From Branchinecta lynchi (lineage: Eukaryota; Arthropoda; Branchiopoda; Anostraca; Branchinectidae), in contig JAKZAP010000013.1 of the NCBI GenBank assembly GCA_023053575.1, positions 6,024,001-6,088,000 of the forward strand: a DNA stretch of 64,000 nucleotides. The letters are read 5' to 3'. The position numbers and the translations under genes are program-made. Each line of letters opens with the position of its first letter. Position 1 is the first letter of the stretch. This document shows positions 22,317 to 34,258 of this stretch, piece after piece. A model generated the notes under the pieces. That model searched no databases, had not been told where the DNA came from, and saw only the letters and a program-made list of their open reading frames with translations.

Positions 22317-22700
22317 CCTGTTGGGCGATATTTGGATTTTTCGATATATCGATATATCGATATTTTTACTTTCGATATTCGATAATCGATATATCGATAT
22401 CGATACTTCTTTAGTATGTTTCTCTATAGTAGAGTCTTGTTTCGCCCAAATTTACTAAAGAAATTGTCGTTAAATAGCACCTTGCATCAGCTCAAACTGC
22501 GGATAAATAAGAACTGAATTACGGAAAATATACTGCTCCAATTTCGGATATGTAAATGTTGGTTATGTTGGATTATTTACAATAATTATGAGTGAAAAAA
22601 TATCGTTTTCGATATCGATATTTACGTTTCGATATTCGATATCGATATTTGGTCCGATATATCGATATATCGTTATCGATATCGAATGTCGCCCAACACT
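22317..22700. mobile_element. hAT-like foldback, TTGGGCGATAT family
   Basis: Ends CCTGTTGGGCGATATTT and GAATGTCGCCCAACACT are inverted. Flanks TAGTTGAG (22309-22316) and AAGTTGAG (22701-22708) match at 7 of 8 bases. Both arms are dense in ATCGATAT words, giving large self-complementary stretches at 22335-22405 and 22595-22690. The middle has no coding content. Confidence 0.75.
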
Positions 22701-22892
22701 AAGTTGAGGTACCTTCTTCCAATTACTCATAGCAGATACGACACCATAAACTACTGCTTTCTCCTTTATAAGAGCCTGAAAGCGCAAGTGGCAGTGGGTA
22801 CAGTTTCTGTTCCAGTATTCAAACGTACCTAATACCTTCGAAATCAGGTTGATTAAAAAAAAAAAAAAAGAGTACAGAGCCATCCATCAACT

Positions 22893-23212
22893 ACAAACCC
22901 CTGATTTTTGGAGTCCTTATGCCAAACGCTGGGATATCTAGCGTTCGGCATGGCCTATGCCTAATGCTAGACACTCTAAGCCAAACGCTGGAAACGCTGG
23001 TATTCCAACCCTGACCTGTTCTATTACAGATGTCCTATTACAAGTCCTGATTGGTTGATTTCTGAGCTTCACTCAAATCATCAATACTTTAATGGGTTAG
23101 AGTATCCAGCGTTCTGCATAGTATATCCAGCGTTAGGGATATGGTATGCCAAACACTAGATTTACATCGTTTGGCATAGGGTGTCAAAAAATCGGGGTTT
23201 GTGGCTTACAGG
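22893..23212. mobile_element. foldback element with ACAAACCCC(T)GATTTTT ends
   Basis: The left end ACAAACCCCTGATTTTTGG and the right-end plus-strand CAAAAAATCGGGGTTTGT are inverted. Inside, ATGCCAAACGCTGG, AGCGTTCGGCATGG and ATCCAGCGTT repeat in both orientations. The minus frame 23162-23368 overlaps its edge and is not a gene. Confidence 0.7.
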
Positions 23213-25820
23213 AGTCATCGCTTTCGTTTTAGCCGCATGCGGCCCCCTTAGCTTTAATGACAAACATGGAGAAAACCCCATAACTGAAGATTCCGACCAA
23301 TGAGTCAGGGAAGCAATAAGCTGGAGCCAGATGGCCGGTAAAATTAATAACAGACTTAGAGAAGACATGAATGGTTCCTAACCTGTTAATCGAATACTTG
23401 TACTTTGAAGACTTGCACGTGGCAACTTGCAGAATGATCAGCTTGTCTAACGCGAACTTGCTGATTTTGAAAGAAACGTCACTGAGGGAAAGAGACGAGA
23501 AGTGAGATATGTGATCTCATAGTTTTATTTTAAAAACATTAAAATGGATTTAAATTACGAAAGATGCTACGGGTTTAAGAAATAAGTAAAAGAAGGTTGC
23601 AAACGCAAAGTAGGTAGAGGTGTGTTTCATTGACCATCCTGTCATTGTTTTTACACGCGAAAAAAATTCAAATGAAGATAACAAATTAAGAGCTTCACAC
23701 GATCTACAGCATTTTATATTCAAGATTTTATTGTTTTCTTTTCAGAAATTCACAGCATATAACCTTAGACGAAGACGATAGCGTGATGTCTTCGGGTACA
23801 TTATTATTTGGTCATCATGACCACTAGGAACAATTTTATGATGATCTTCAGCACTTAAAACAATTGCTCATGATTGCCAAACATAGCACAGAATTGCAGC
23901 AAATTAGGATGACGTAACAACTTCTATTTTTTTAAGCACATTATTTCAGTTATGATGGTGTACGAAATGGAGTAATCAATTTTCAAATTGCTCTAAACTG
24001 AACTAAGCAGAATTGCCCAAAATTATAACTTCAGGAAATTTTAAAGAGCGTATAGACTCAGCATCCGTGAAGGGGAAAACCGGTATTCAATTATTATGCG
24101 CTGTATCATAAAAAGGCTTCTGTGAATAATAGTAATTAGAAGAGTTGGAGATCTTACCAACTACATACTTGAACCGATCCAGCATTAATTTAATATTCGG
24201 TAAGGCTGCTTCCGATATTCAAATGCTGAATTCTGTCCAAGCTAAAGAGCACTGGAGAGACATGCTCCCCACGGAAACAACGCTATCGGGACTACGACGT
24301 CGAGGGATTCTAGCCAACCCAAAGAGGTTTCCATCACTCGCGAATTCATTCTGGACCGCTCAGCTTCTTTTCGTCCTCGTCAATTTGAGTGGCGATTACT
24401 CTACCCTTTCAAATAAAATAGAAAAAACGAGATTTTCGGGTTTTTTTCTTGATCAGCTAGTTTACCCCTCCAGATGATGTGCGAGGGATAAATACAATTT
24501 CGGATATTGTGGTTGCACTTCCGGCAAACCGTCCTCAACTCCTCAACAAAACGTACTCAACAAAAACCCCGAAAATCTCTTTTTTTTCTATTTTATTTGA
24601 AATGAATGGTCAGCTTGGCTTCAAACCTTATACTCTATCCTTTATTTTCACTCACGTGCTATTTGAATGTTGTCAAAGGATCCATGCCCGTAATCATTTC
24701 CATTCATTCTTTTGTGTTAGCTGTCGTTGTGTCTTTTCTTATTACCGTGCACTTTTTGGAGCAAAATCTTTGTCCTGATCAGGAATCAAGCCCCTGAGAG
24801 TTGAAAATCTGGGGGAAATGCCGACAAAAGACCCAGAGTTTTCTTCTAAAAGCCATACGCTTTTTAATTTGATGGTGTTTAGAAAAAAAAAAACAGTGCA
24901 AACTAATTCCGACCTTTCACGTCGCGAATTACAGAATAGATGGCGCCACTGACTTACCCAACAAAATATGCTTATCGTGCACAATGAGTAGTGCCAAGAA
25001 CCGACTCCTTGATTACCCATTTTTGAAAATCCCGCCAAAGAACCAGACTAAAATCTTCAGATGACCGCAAGCCCTCGACGTGGTTGGTGTAAGTGTAGAT
25101 GCTTTTCTTTTACCAGCGGCTTTCACGCGGAGATAAGTTAAAGGCAAAGTACAAATCAAGTGAACGATACAAGTTAATGTCCTGTGTGCTTTAAGAATCA
25201 TGGTTGTCCTCCAATCGTCAGTTACATTTCAAACATTCCCTGCTGCTATTAATTTTTTCTTTCTGTCACTGACTCCTTTTACTTATGCATTCAATATTTG
25301 AACATGCGGTGAGAAAACAAATGGAGCATTAACCACAAAATAGTGGATGCAAAGCGTGAAATTCAAATATAGTCCTCGAGGGATAGGCATGACCATAAAG
25401 GATGAGTGCATGAAGAGATAAAGACGCGTACAGATCAACATGTAAGTGCATTCGAACCCCTGCCGTCAATCTATAGATCGCATATGAAGCACACCTGGCG
25501 GCAACTAATATTTCATGTTATTACTGCGAAATGCTCAATGAGCAAAAACACTTAAAAGGAGCCTCCGCTCAACTCGTAAAATGCGCAGAGAACAAAACCG
25601 AATGCATGATTATAATCCGCCAAAAAAGTTATAACGTGCGAAAACATTTGCGACTTTTTATGCTGGGTTGAAGACGGTCGTTAGACATGTTGAAGACAAA
25701 GATGTGATCCTGAATGGACTGAATGTAAGTATTCAAAGTGTAGTAAAACCAAGCGAAATTGCTTATCTGAATGTGACGACAGGTTATAATGTGTTTGGAC
25801 GTATTCTTTGGCAGTCGATC
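23213..25820 (-). other. Gli intron 5 segment, no gene
   Basis: No exon is recognised. Between 24411 and 24600 there is a foldback with arms AAATAAAATAGAAAAAACGA and CTTTTTTTTCTATTTTATTT. Its centre (GATCAGCTAGTTTACCCC, GATGTGCGAGGGATAAAT) is shared with 3.25 and 39.25 kb. The 110- and 99-residue plus frames (24145-24477, 24479-24778) run through this repeat. Confidence 0.5.
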
Positions 25821-26331
25821 CCGATGAAAATTTATCTGAAAATAGTACTATGAAGTAGTACGAAAAAGTTGCATGCAGTACTAACGATGCTACTACATGC
25901 TTCTACTTCAAGGTACCCGTGTTACTGCATACTACTATATACTACTATTAGCAAGACCGGATGCTACTATGGCAAGAAGGATGCTACTGGATACTACTAC
26001 ATAAGACTGGACGAGTCTGAGGCACACTAAATGATAGTATTCTTTGCTATTACATAGTATTACATGCAACGTTTTCGTACTACTACCATACTACTACGCA
26101 GGCTACAAATTTTTCATCGGGGCACCGTGTTACTGCATACTACTATATGCTACTATAAGCAAGACAGGATGCTACTATGGCAAGACAGGATGCTACTGGA
26201 TAATACTACATAGGATTGGACCAGTCTGAGGCACATTAAATGATAGTATTATATGCTATTACATAGTATTACATGCAACGTTTTCGTACTACTACCATAC
26301 TACTAAGCAGGCCACGAATTTTTCACCGGGA
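25821..26331. mobile_element. element with CCCGATGAAAA ends and 208-base internal repeat
   Basis: The left end CCCGATGAAAATTTATC and the right end GAATTTTTCACCGGG are inverted. The interior holds two ~208-base direct repeats (starting GTGTTACTGCATACTACTAT at 25919 and 26127) rich in TACTAC. The left half recurs from 63842 to the window end (shared ACTATGAAGTAGTACGAAAA and CAGTACTAACGATGCTAC). It is non-coding. Confidence 0.75.
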
Positions 26332-27245
26332 TAATAGTGGCAAGATACTCGTTTCCTCGTACGTGCTAAGACAGGAAAACATGTTTGTGATGCAAAAATG
26401 TGCCCAAAGATGACCATATGGCTTTAAAGATTGTTACGCAGGCGCAATGCGTTTCGGAACCGCAGCCAGAACTGAAGGATACCTATTCGCAAATTCACTA
26501 TAACTCCAGGACGGACTGAGATATTTACATAAAACCTGGTATTGAGGATTATTTGGTCGAAGCCAAGAGATAGTTAACAGGTGGGCTTTGTAACTCAGTA
26601 CTCACTCAGTAACTCAGTAACTCAGATGGTAAGCAGAGATGGGCGAATCCGATCATGAAAGGATTCATATGGTTTAAAGTCAAAGGTGATAAAAAGCACT
26701 GATACTAAGGTTATCAGATAACGTGATAGATAACTGAGGATGGTTGGTGGAGGGGAGACCAAAAAGCTGGACTGCCTAAGCACACTATGTAAAAATTGGG
26801 AAAACGGAAAGAAGGATGAAGTCTAGGAATTTGACCAGATTCTTAAGATTGAGAGTTTGGAATCCGGATCCGAATCCGAATCCAGTCTGACAAGCAGAAG
26901 ATTCGAATCCGGATTCGAATCCGGCTAAAAGGACGAATCCTGGATTCGAATTCGCCCATCTCTGATGGTAAGGTTTAAAACTAGTGGCAAAGGGCAAGTC
27001 AAGAACTAACTGTTAGATGCACACGTAACTTAAATCGGTCGAATCAAAGAGTACGCCCATCACAAGCTCGCCAATTCTCCATTGCAAAAATAAGAACCAC
27101 TAGTCCAAGAACCTGCGTAGCTGGACGTAATGCAACGGAGACCCAGAGGCGATATGTCACCGCTGCGCCATCGCTTCGGAACGAGAGAGTCTTTGCCGAC
27201 GCCTCATGCGCCACCAATGGCTCTGGAGGAACTAAGGTCTAAGGG
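26332..27245 (-). other. Gli intron 5 segment, no gene
   Basis: No exon is recognised. ACTCAGTA repeats near 26593-26625, and a cluster of GAATCCGGAT/GGATTCGAAT words of both orientations (26640-26960) forms an imperfect inverted pair ending AGAGATGGGCGAATCC and TTCGCCCATCTCTG, probably another miniature element. Confidence 0.5.
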
Positions 27246-28302
27246 AACAAGACCAAAGGTTTCGATGAGATCCCAAAAATCTAATATTTGATCCAGACAA
27301 TTGCGAACGAACTACCATACTTGTCCAGGAAAAAAAATGTTCAGAAACGAATTCAGCGTATCTCCTTATTCGTATAAAGAACATCTAATCAACTTCAAGT
27401 AAAACTTTAACTTATAAAAAAAAAATCCGGTTTCAACCGGATTCCAAACGAACTATATCTCCAGGTAAAAAAAAAAGATTGTCATATACAGATTCACCGT
27501 CTCTTCTTACCCCTAAATCTGTCATCTAATCAACTTCAAATAAAACTTTTGCTTTTAACAAATTTTCCGGTTTGGCCTGATTCCGGCCTAACAAGTTGTC
27601 CTGGTAGAAAAAACGGTTCACATAGGGGTTCAGCATGTCTTCTTACCCCTTAATCGAACATCTAATCAACTTCAAATAAAACTTTTACTTTGAACACACT
27701 TTTCGGTTTTGGCCGAATTCCGGGCGAACTACTTGCCCGGCGAGAAAATGAATTTCACCACCGTGTTCAGCATGTCTTCTTATCCCTAATTCGAACATCT
27801 AATCAACTTAAAATAAAACTTTTACTTTTAACAGACTTTCCGGTTTTGGCCGGATTCCGGGCTAACTACTTGTCCGGCGAACAAATGTGTTTCACCATCA
27901 TGTTCAGCATGTCTTCTTGTCCCTGAATCGAACATCTAATCAACTTCAAATATAACTTTTACTTTTAACAAACTTTCCGGTTTTGGCCGGATTCCCGACT
28001 ACTTGTCCGATGACAAAATGGTTTTCACCATCGTGTTCAGCATATCTTCTTACCCCATAATCGACTATCGCATTATATGTTTAAAAATATTTCATTTGCC
28101 CCTTAAATTAAACCCCCTCCCCCACCCCTAAATATAGGGCTACAGAGCCCATCTACGAACTTGACCTTACTCTTGACCCAAACAATCCTCACACCAAGTT
28201 TCATGAAAATATCTCATTCCCTTCAAGAGTTATAGTACGTACAGACGGACAACTTTTGTGATGTCATAGGTATCCCTCCACTTACGTTTTGGGATCCCAA
28301 AA
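27246..28302. mobile_element. GGGATCCC-family element abutting a Gli splice donor
   Basis: It starts AACAAGACCAAAGGTTTCG and ends TTTTGGGATCCCAAAA (28287-28302). About five core units of roughly 130 bases lie between, then CCCCCTCCCCCACCCCTAAA, TTGACCTTACTCTTGACCC and ACAGACGGACAACTTTTG. Its right end lies only about 20-25 bases from a Gli 5' splice site, and the last bases of the element are repeated inside the 70-base duplication next to it. Confidence 0.8.
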
Positions 28303-28436
28303 ACCTACTTCTATGTCTTCACTTACCTCAATATCACTTGACTCCTCCGCCTCCCAAACCTCCTCGCCCAAAAACCACTTCTATGTCTTCACTTACCTCA
28401 ATATCACTTGACTCCTCCGCCTCCCAAACCTCCTCG
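28296..28436. repeat. 70-base tandem duplication of a Gli exon end and its donor
   Basis: Copies 28296-28366 and 28367-28436 differ only at CCTACTT versus CCACTT. Each holds, on minus, the last 40 exon bases (CGAGGAGGTTTGGGAGGCGG and on to GATATTGAG), the donor GTAAGTGAAGAC, about 20 intron bases and the CCCAAAAA edge of the adjacent repeat. The exon-proximal copy supplies the functional exon end (28397). The distal copy is a decoy donor at 28326. Near-identity means a very recent event or an assembly duplication. Confidence 0.9.
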
Positions 28437-28579
28437 CAGTTCCCACCAATAGCAGTCGTCGTGGAAACGACGTTGTCACTGATTGGGTCGTCGTGGGCTC
28501 CTCCATCGCCGTGACCTCTTCCAGGGGTCATGCTAGGGTCAGTAGCTGGACTACCGAAGTGACCAGGTGAGTTAGGGTC
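28397..28579 (-). CDS. Gli exon downstream of the fingers
   Basis: 61 residues (visible 261-321), phase 0. The acceptor is CCTTTTTCAG|GACCCT and the donor ATTGAG|GTAAGT. It reads DPNSPGHFGSPATDPSMTPG and on to EEVWEAEESSDIE. It continues IKSE-DPNSPG from the previous exon, the serine/proline-rich segment that follows finger 5 in Ci/Gli. Reading past the donor continues 20 codons to a TGA at 28336-28334, so intron retention or use of the second donor would truncate the protein. Confidence 0.92.
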
Positions 28580-31500
28580 CTGAAAAAGGGTATGTTTTAA
28601 TAGTAGTGTAATATTTTATTGAACATAAACTGAGTTTCAGTAGGGACGTTCTCTATCGCTAGTGGTGCTAGTATCGCTGCTATTCGAGTGTGTGTCAATT
28701 TTGTCAAGTCTTGGCGCTGCTCCCTAGTGTTATTTTGCTCTGCTACCAACTGAGCTACCGAGGGGCTTGTAAACATAGTTCACAAACCACTACAATAGCC
28801 AGATTCGCAAACCGGCACTGGGAGACCCGCACAGCAATGCAGCTTCAAAGAAAGCGAAAATACCAATTTAACCGGACAGAAGGCACGACGTCAACGTGAA
28901 ACTTACGACGATACTGGTGGTGTGACTGTAGCGTATCATTGCTGCTGTCAAAAACATTTTTTTTTATCAAAAGCACAAAAAAGTGAAGCTTGCGAGGAGA
29001 TGTTAACTTATAAAAAAAAAAAGATAGGAAGACGAATATGGAGAACGAGATCATGTATCAAAACCAGCTGAAGGAAAATTTATTCTATCTGCTTCAAAAG
29101 TATAGCCTACTTTTCGAGCAACTCCATCCGTAAATTAGACTTAAACTGGTTAAAATTACCTAATTCCTTAACACCTTTACAAAGTTTGTTCCAAAGCTTA
29201 GAAACTCTGTAAATAAGTGAAAAAGAAGACAGCTCGTCGGTCTGAACCGTTTAAGGTTTCTGTCCACCTCTAGTTTCTTCACTGCGTTCTCCGTGTCGCC
29301 ACCGGTTTTCGCCTCTTCTTCAATCCCTTTTCTCCCCAAATCGCTCGAGCATTCTGATTCCCGACACTTCAAATTCATGTAACTTTTTTTCAGCTTCCAA
29401 CTTTATTAAGACTCAATTGCTGCTTTAGCTCGAACAAGTATATTGTCACATCTTCGTCTCAGGGTCAGATCCATTTATTTCCACGTTTTTTTGTTGTAGT
29501 TTTTTAGTACTAAAACATTTTAATAGTAAACAACAGTACGGGTTTACTTCGTAGCAGAGGACACGCTCAATAACTAAAGTAATCTGTTCAACAACATAAT
29601 CAAAGAAGACGAGACAACCAACTAACGGGGGCTACTTAGAGGGCAAGTCACCAAAATTAATTATATTATTAAAGTACACTGTAGTTACAGAATACGTTGG
29701 AAGCATAGATTTTCAGGTTTAATTTCAAATGATCACAGCAAACGAGATATCTCTACTTACTCGGATGGACAGTCGAGCTCGACTACTCAGCAATACATTG
29801 TAGGAACTAGAATGACCGAAATAGCGTGCACACACCGAACGATTTCCGTAGTCTGATGCGATTTTCCTTCTTCGCTCCGGATTTCCGACGGATCACATGC
29901 ATGCTTCGGTCCGATGTGTGAAGAAAATATTTTACTTTTATCGGAGCGAATTTTAAACAAGAGCGAAAATTGTCTTCTATATTCAGGATTAGCCTACGAT
30001 AGACAGTTATTAAGACAGAAATTCACAGATCGGACTGTGTGTAAGTGTACCTTTAATTTTCTTCCAAACCGCCATTTGTCTCAAATAAAAATGCGAAAAT
30101 TTAGAAAAAAAATCTGTAACAAACTGCGCCAAATCACCTACGACTTTGACGTTTCTCTTTCTTGGCTTTAATTCAAGCTTCCGTCTTTGAGAAAAAGTTC
30201 CGACTCGTGAACGCTCGGTTTTTACAGAAATTATTTCGCATCTTACGGAATCGGCTAGACTGTAATCCCACGGTCTTCTCAGAAGTCGATCAACTAGCAA
30301 AAATAATCCTCATGATTCGCGAAACAACAGGAAATGAAAACAGAGGGAAATTCAAAGTTTTTCGTAGGAGAAGGACGGATATAATTAATCGCGTCGCGCG
30401 GGGTTCTTTTTCATGTCTAGTTAGACAACATATTTAGCTTCTTTGAAGACGCCCAATAATGAATAACTCGAGGGAATGGGGGTCCCGGTCAGTCCTGGGT
30501 TTCAATGCTAAAAAAGTATATCGGATTGTTCAGGTAAAACATATAAGACAATACAGGAGAGGTGTTTGGCTTAAACCAAACCTTTCTGTAAGTGACCAGT
30601 GAGTTTGATCCATGAGCTGAGTTCAGATACGAAATTAAAACCTAAGAACACGCTATTGATTGACTGGTAGTCTCTTAGGATTTTTTTAGGTTTGGGAACA
30701 TGACCTTTTTTTGTACAAAAACCAAGCAAAATCTGAAATCTAGGAAAATATGTTTTTGTTAACTCTTTCAGGACACATTTTTAACATATGACATAGGACT
30801 CAATCCCAGACCTGGTCCCGGTCCTAGGCGAAACCCGAAAAAGGGCAAGCGATTCCTCAAACCAAAGGCCATTTATGAATATCTTGACTTCTCTACTGTA
30901 ACTTTCCACACAAAGATGCGCTTCAACAGATAACAATTTTTTATACTATCTGTTGCACAAAGTTTGGCCTCGAGTTTGGCTACTCTTTACGAGAAAATGA
31001 CATTAAAATAACATTTACACTGGTGCATCCTTTGAAATTGAACTTGCTATGACCCTGTTAAGTGTTGCGTTTCGAGACAAAATTCTGTTGACCCTTTTAA
31101 GTATTTTGTTTCCTGAAAATTTTAAAGGATCATAACATATATATACTATCATAAGGTTTAACACAGGGATTCGCAATCGCGTGTTTTGATAATAGTAATA
31201 ATACAATGCAAAAAATAGACCATTAGCCTCAAAAAAAAGTTATCTGTTATAAAACATCTGACAGTAAAGTGTGATCAACAATGGAGGTTCCTAATCCTTC
31301 GGTGTAATTTTTAATTATATTCTTTGTTACTGTAGGTATTTTTTATTGTTAAACTCTGTCTTTAAGGTTCAGTTCAACTCTATATCTTAAGTGTCAAATC
31401 AAATCAAAGCCATAATTATCCAAAAACGAACAGCACTGGCACAGTGCACAGACCACCAACCAGGATACGGTGGAGTAGGTTTAGCGGCAATTGCTACTGA

Positions 31501-31870
31501 AATTTTATTCAGCCCTAAACCCCGCAACAATTAATTGGCCACAGTTCCGGAATTCTGATGATTCAATTTTTGGCACGTCTGTTCGAACCACATGAATTTA
31601 CTGGGAAAGCGGATATTAACTTATGTCATTAAGCTCGATATTAAAAGCTGTGCGGCAAAGCCAAAGGAAAAATGAAAGGGGTTTGCCAAAACGTCTCGAA
31701 AACCTTTTTATGTTACGCCAAATCAAAATTATTGGAGTCCTGGATGACCTAATAGCTTGCTGGAAAGAAAAGTTGAAGTAAAAAAAATATGCGACGAAAG
31801 AGATCCGTGTCCTTCTCTCTAGTACGATTGGAATTACAACTCTACAGGTCGGCATAAAGTAACCTAAGAC
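28580..31870 (-). other. Gli intron 4, distal part
   Basis: No exon is recognised. Overlapping frames on both strands at 29914-30437 have no domain. CACACACCGAACGATTTCCG (29829) and CGGTCCGATGTGTG (29911) suggest a short inverted-end element. No other structure is clear. Confidence 0.5.
28737..28767 (-). other. tRNA-like 5' fragment
   Basis: The minus strand reads CCCCTCGGTAGCTCAGTTGG then TAGCAGAGC, a textbook tRNA D-arm and internal promoter A box. No anticodon arm, B box (GGTTCRA) or pairing acceptor strand follows within 90 bases, so it is at most a tRNA relic or SINE head. Confidence 0.35.
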
Positions 31871-32690
31871 CTGTTCTCGCCCTTCCCCGAGGACTTCTTG
31901 GGGAATCGAAGGGAATGGCGAGAATAGAGGGAGCCACTCCAAGCGGACTCCGCGTACAGAAACAGCGAGAATACAGGGAATACTTCCAAAATGGATTTTG
32001 TTCAAAAAAAAAACATGCAGTTGACGAAATCAGTCTGGATCCACTTTATTTTTGCTTTTGTTTATTCTGATTGTTTTTAATTAATCATTGCACCCAACAC
32101 CAGCAAAAATTGATTCCCCTCCAAATCTGAAAGTGAGTCCTTTTTGATGATGGTGATGACAATCGGAACGTTCCCTGTCCGCTGGGACTCGCGAGAATAC
32201 GGGGAGTGAGCCTGTGGCGGATGTTATATTACGTTTACTTCTTACCGGCATTTAGCCCCAGTTGACTAGAGGCGTTTCCTCGCCGTTCCCCGGGGACTCC
32301 TCGGGGAATCGAAGGGAACGGCGAGAATAGAGGGAGTCACTCCACGCGGACTCCGCCTAGGAAAACAACGAGAACACGGGGAATGCTTCCAAAATGGATT
32401 TTGTTCAAAAACAAAATATGCAGTTGACGAAACTAGTCGGGATCCGCTTTAATTTTGTCTTAGTTTATTCTGATCCTTTTTAATCAATTTTGCATTGCAC
32501 CAACACCAGCAAAAACTCATTCCCCTCCGAATCTGAAAGGGAGTCCTTTTTGATGATGGTGATGATAATCGAAGCATTCCACGTCCGTGGGGACTCGCGA
32601 GAATACGGGGAGTGAGTCCCTGGGACAAACAAAAACGCGGGGACTCCTCAAGTGGAGTCCTCGGGGAACGGCGAGAATACGCCTTAGGTG
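31871..32690. repeat. two direct copies of a ~340-base GGGGACTCC repeat
   Basis: 31871-32214 and 32279-32617 share GGGGAATCGAAGGGAA, GGCGAGAATAGAGGGAG, TTCCAAAATGGATTTTGTTC, CAACACCAGCAAAAA and GACTCGCGAGAATACGGGGA in the same order. They are separated by about 65 bases, so they form a tandem with about a 408-base period. The GGAGTCCTCGGGGAACGGCG edge at 32655 recurs at 33303, so the pair brackets the foldback element between them. Confidence 0.75.
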
Positions 32691-32819
32691 TAGCGGGTGC
32701 TATATATTACATCGTTTGCCCCAGGGAGTGCGATGACTCTGAGCGGAATGAATATTATTTTGGTTGTTAGTATGCTGTGGATGCGCACAGAGAGAAGTGT
32801 CAATATTTTTGTTGAAATA

Positions 32820-33242
32820 AGAGTTGCATTTTTGCTGATACCATGGTATCTGTTACCACGGTAACTGGATTTGCAATTAGTCGTTTTTGCAGTTATCGTG
32901 GTATCTGATACACGGTGCTCTGCAAAAACGACTATTGCCGAGATTGCTCTTTTCGAAGTCATCCAAAAAGAAAAACAGATATCCAGTTACATCACTAAGT
33001 GCTAAACTTCTTTCTCACCAATCTGACAAAATTTGATGAAAGTGAGATGACTTTTCAGATACCACGACCCGTTACCACGGTCGGGCCGCAGTATCTGAAT
33101 ATTTGATACCACAACAACTGGCCAGATACCACGATAACTGCAAAAACGCCTTTTGACCGTGGTATCAGATACCACAATAACTTTAAAAACGACTTTAGAC
33201 TGTGGTAACAGATACCATGGTCTCAGCAAAAACGCAACTAAG
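32820..33242. mobile_element. foldback element, GTGGTATCTGATACC family, copy 1
   Basis: The left end GTTGCATTTTTGCTGATACC and the right-end complement GTTGCGTTTTTGCTGAGACC both continue into CATGGTATCTGTTACCAC. Many internal GATACCACG/CGTGGTATC words are present. The centre holds GACTTCGAAAAG-type text shared with 36224. A second, rearranged copy is at 35830-36335. Confidence 0.75.
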
Positions 33243-33361
33243 ATCTAACAATCCACCGCAGAGTCCCCGGGACAAACGAAAACGCCGGGACTCCTCAAGT
33301 CGAGTCCTCGGGGAACGGCGAGAATACGCCTCTAGAGGATAGAACTAAGCAGGGAGCTTAC

Positions 33362-33595
33362 CTCTGACTTTATACTTGGACTTGACGTTGACTTGACACC
33401 GCCATCATCACTTCTAGGGGAGCTTCCGGGCGCACCGAAACTTCCAGGGCTTGGCCCAGGTCCCGAATTATCACAGCCTTTGTGCTTCTTGTTTGCATAA
33501 AACTCTGCACCATGCACCGTCTTCACATGCTTCCGCAATGAACTGGGGTCGGTGTACCGCTTCGTACAGCCGGGTGCCTTGCAGACATACGGTTT
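33362..33595 (-). CDS. Gli exon: zinc finger 5 and linker
   Basis: 78 residues (visible 183-260), phase 0. The acceptor is TTTCGCACAG|AAACCG and the donor TCAGAG|GTAAGC. Finger 5 is [20 protein letters not shown] then RKHVKTVHG (C-x4-C, H-x4-H), followed by [11 protein letters not shown], the basic linker typical of Ci/Gli. Fingers 4 and 5 make most base contacts with the GACCACCCA site in GLI1. The rest is a G/S/P linker ([20 protein letters not shown]). The exon starts exactly at the HSNE-KPYVC finger boundary. Confidence 0.97.
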
Positions 33596-33740
33596 CTGTG
33601 CGAAAAGAAATGACATTATAATAATTTACTGAACAAAGCCACAAAAGACAATTTTCTTCGGCTATAATTAACATGTAGATTCACTACCTGCTGATTTTAA
33701 AAATCTTTTTTGCCTGAACAGTCAATTTCATGACTATAAC

Positions 33741-33929
33741 ACAAGACGGCGGTCCAATCTTTCTACCATTTGTTATCCTTCTACAAGGTCTAGCTTTTCT
33801 ATTCGTCATACAGGTGTAAAAGTATGGAATTTATTGCCTGAAACTGTCAGGGTGTCCGAAGATAGGAAAGTATTTAAAAGAGCTCTAAAAAGATTTATGT
33901 TATCTAGCAATTATATTTCTTCTATCTGA
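33741..33929 (+). pseudogene. LINE reverse-transcriptase C-terminal fragment
   Basis: The plus frame reads STRSSFSIRHTGVKVWNLLP, then a segment ending FKRALKRFML and a stop TGA. The pattern SF..R..G...WN.LP......FKR.LK is the usual extreme C-terminus of CR1/L2/RTE-type non-LTR polyproteins. About 300 bases of 3' UTR follow, ending in (ACCTT)n at 34234-34258. Only the 3' end was copied. It lies in Gli intron 3 on the opposite strand. Confidence 0.75.
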
Positions 33930-34258
33930 TTTAATCGATTCATTTTTGTTTGTGCTTGGAGGAAGATCAGACCCATGTCGCAAACCTTTTTTTATTTTTC
34001 ATTTTTTCTTTAGTCATATGTCTGTTGTCGTAAATTCTCGTGTTGTCCTTAAATTTTAGTGTTGATGTGTGATAGTTGTTCGTTTGTTTTTTCTTTACAA
34101 TAGTTTAGGCTAGAATTGTATTAATAATTTTTAAAATCCCATCAGAATTAATGAAGCATCGTTTTGTATGCCACTGGCATGTCTGATGCTTTTAAGAAAC
34201 ACCAGGTTATTTATTTTTGTCATTAAAATTGTACCTTACCTTACCTTACCTTACCTTA

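Noticed and set aside
28334..28396. Extension of the Gli exon to the open-frame stop as a terminal coding exon
   Set aside because: The exon has a perfect donor at 28396 and conserved Gli text continues downstream in frame through exon 18862; the extension is duplicated exon sequence in the wrong frame.
28695..28767. Intact tRNA gene on minus
   Set aside because: Only the D-arm/A-box part fits; there is no anticodon arm, B box or acceptor pairing.
29914..30437. Series of overlapping frames as a small gene
   Set aside because: Frames occur on both strands over the same bases, have no domain and lack convincing splice or start signals.
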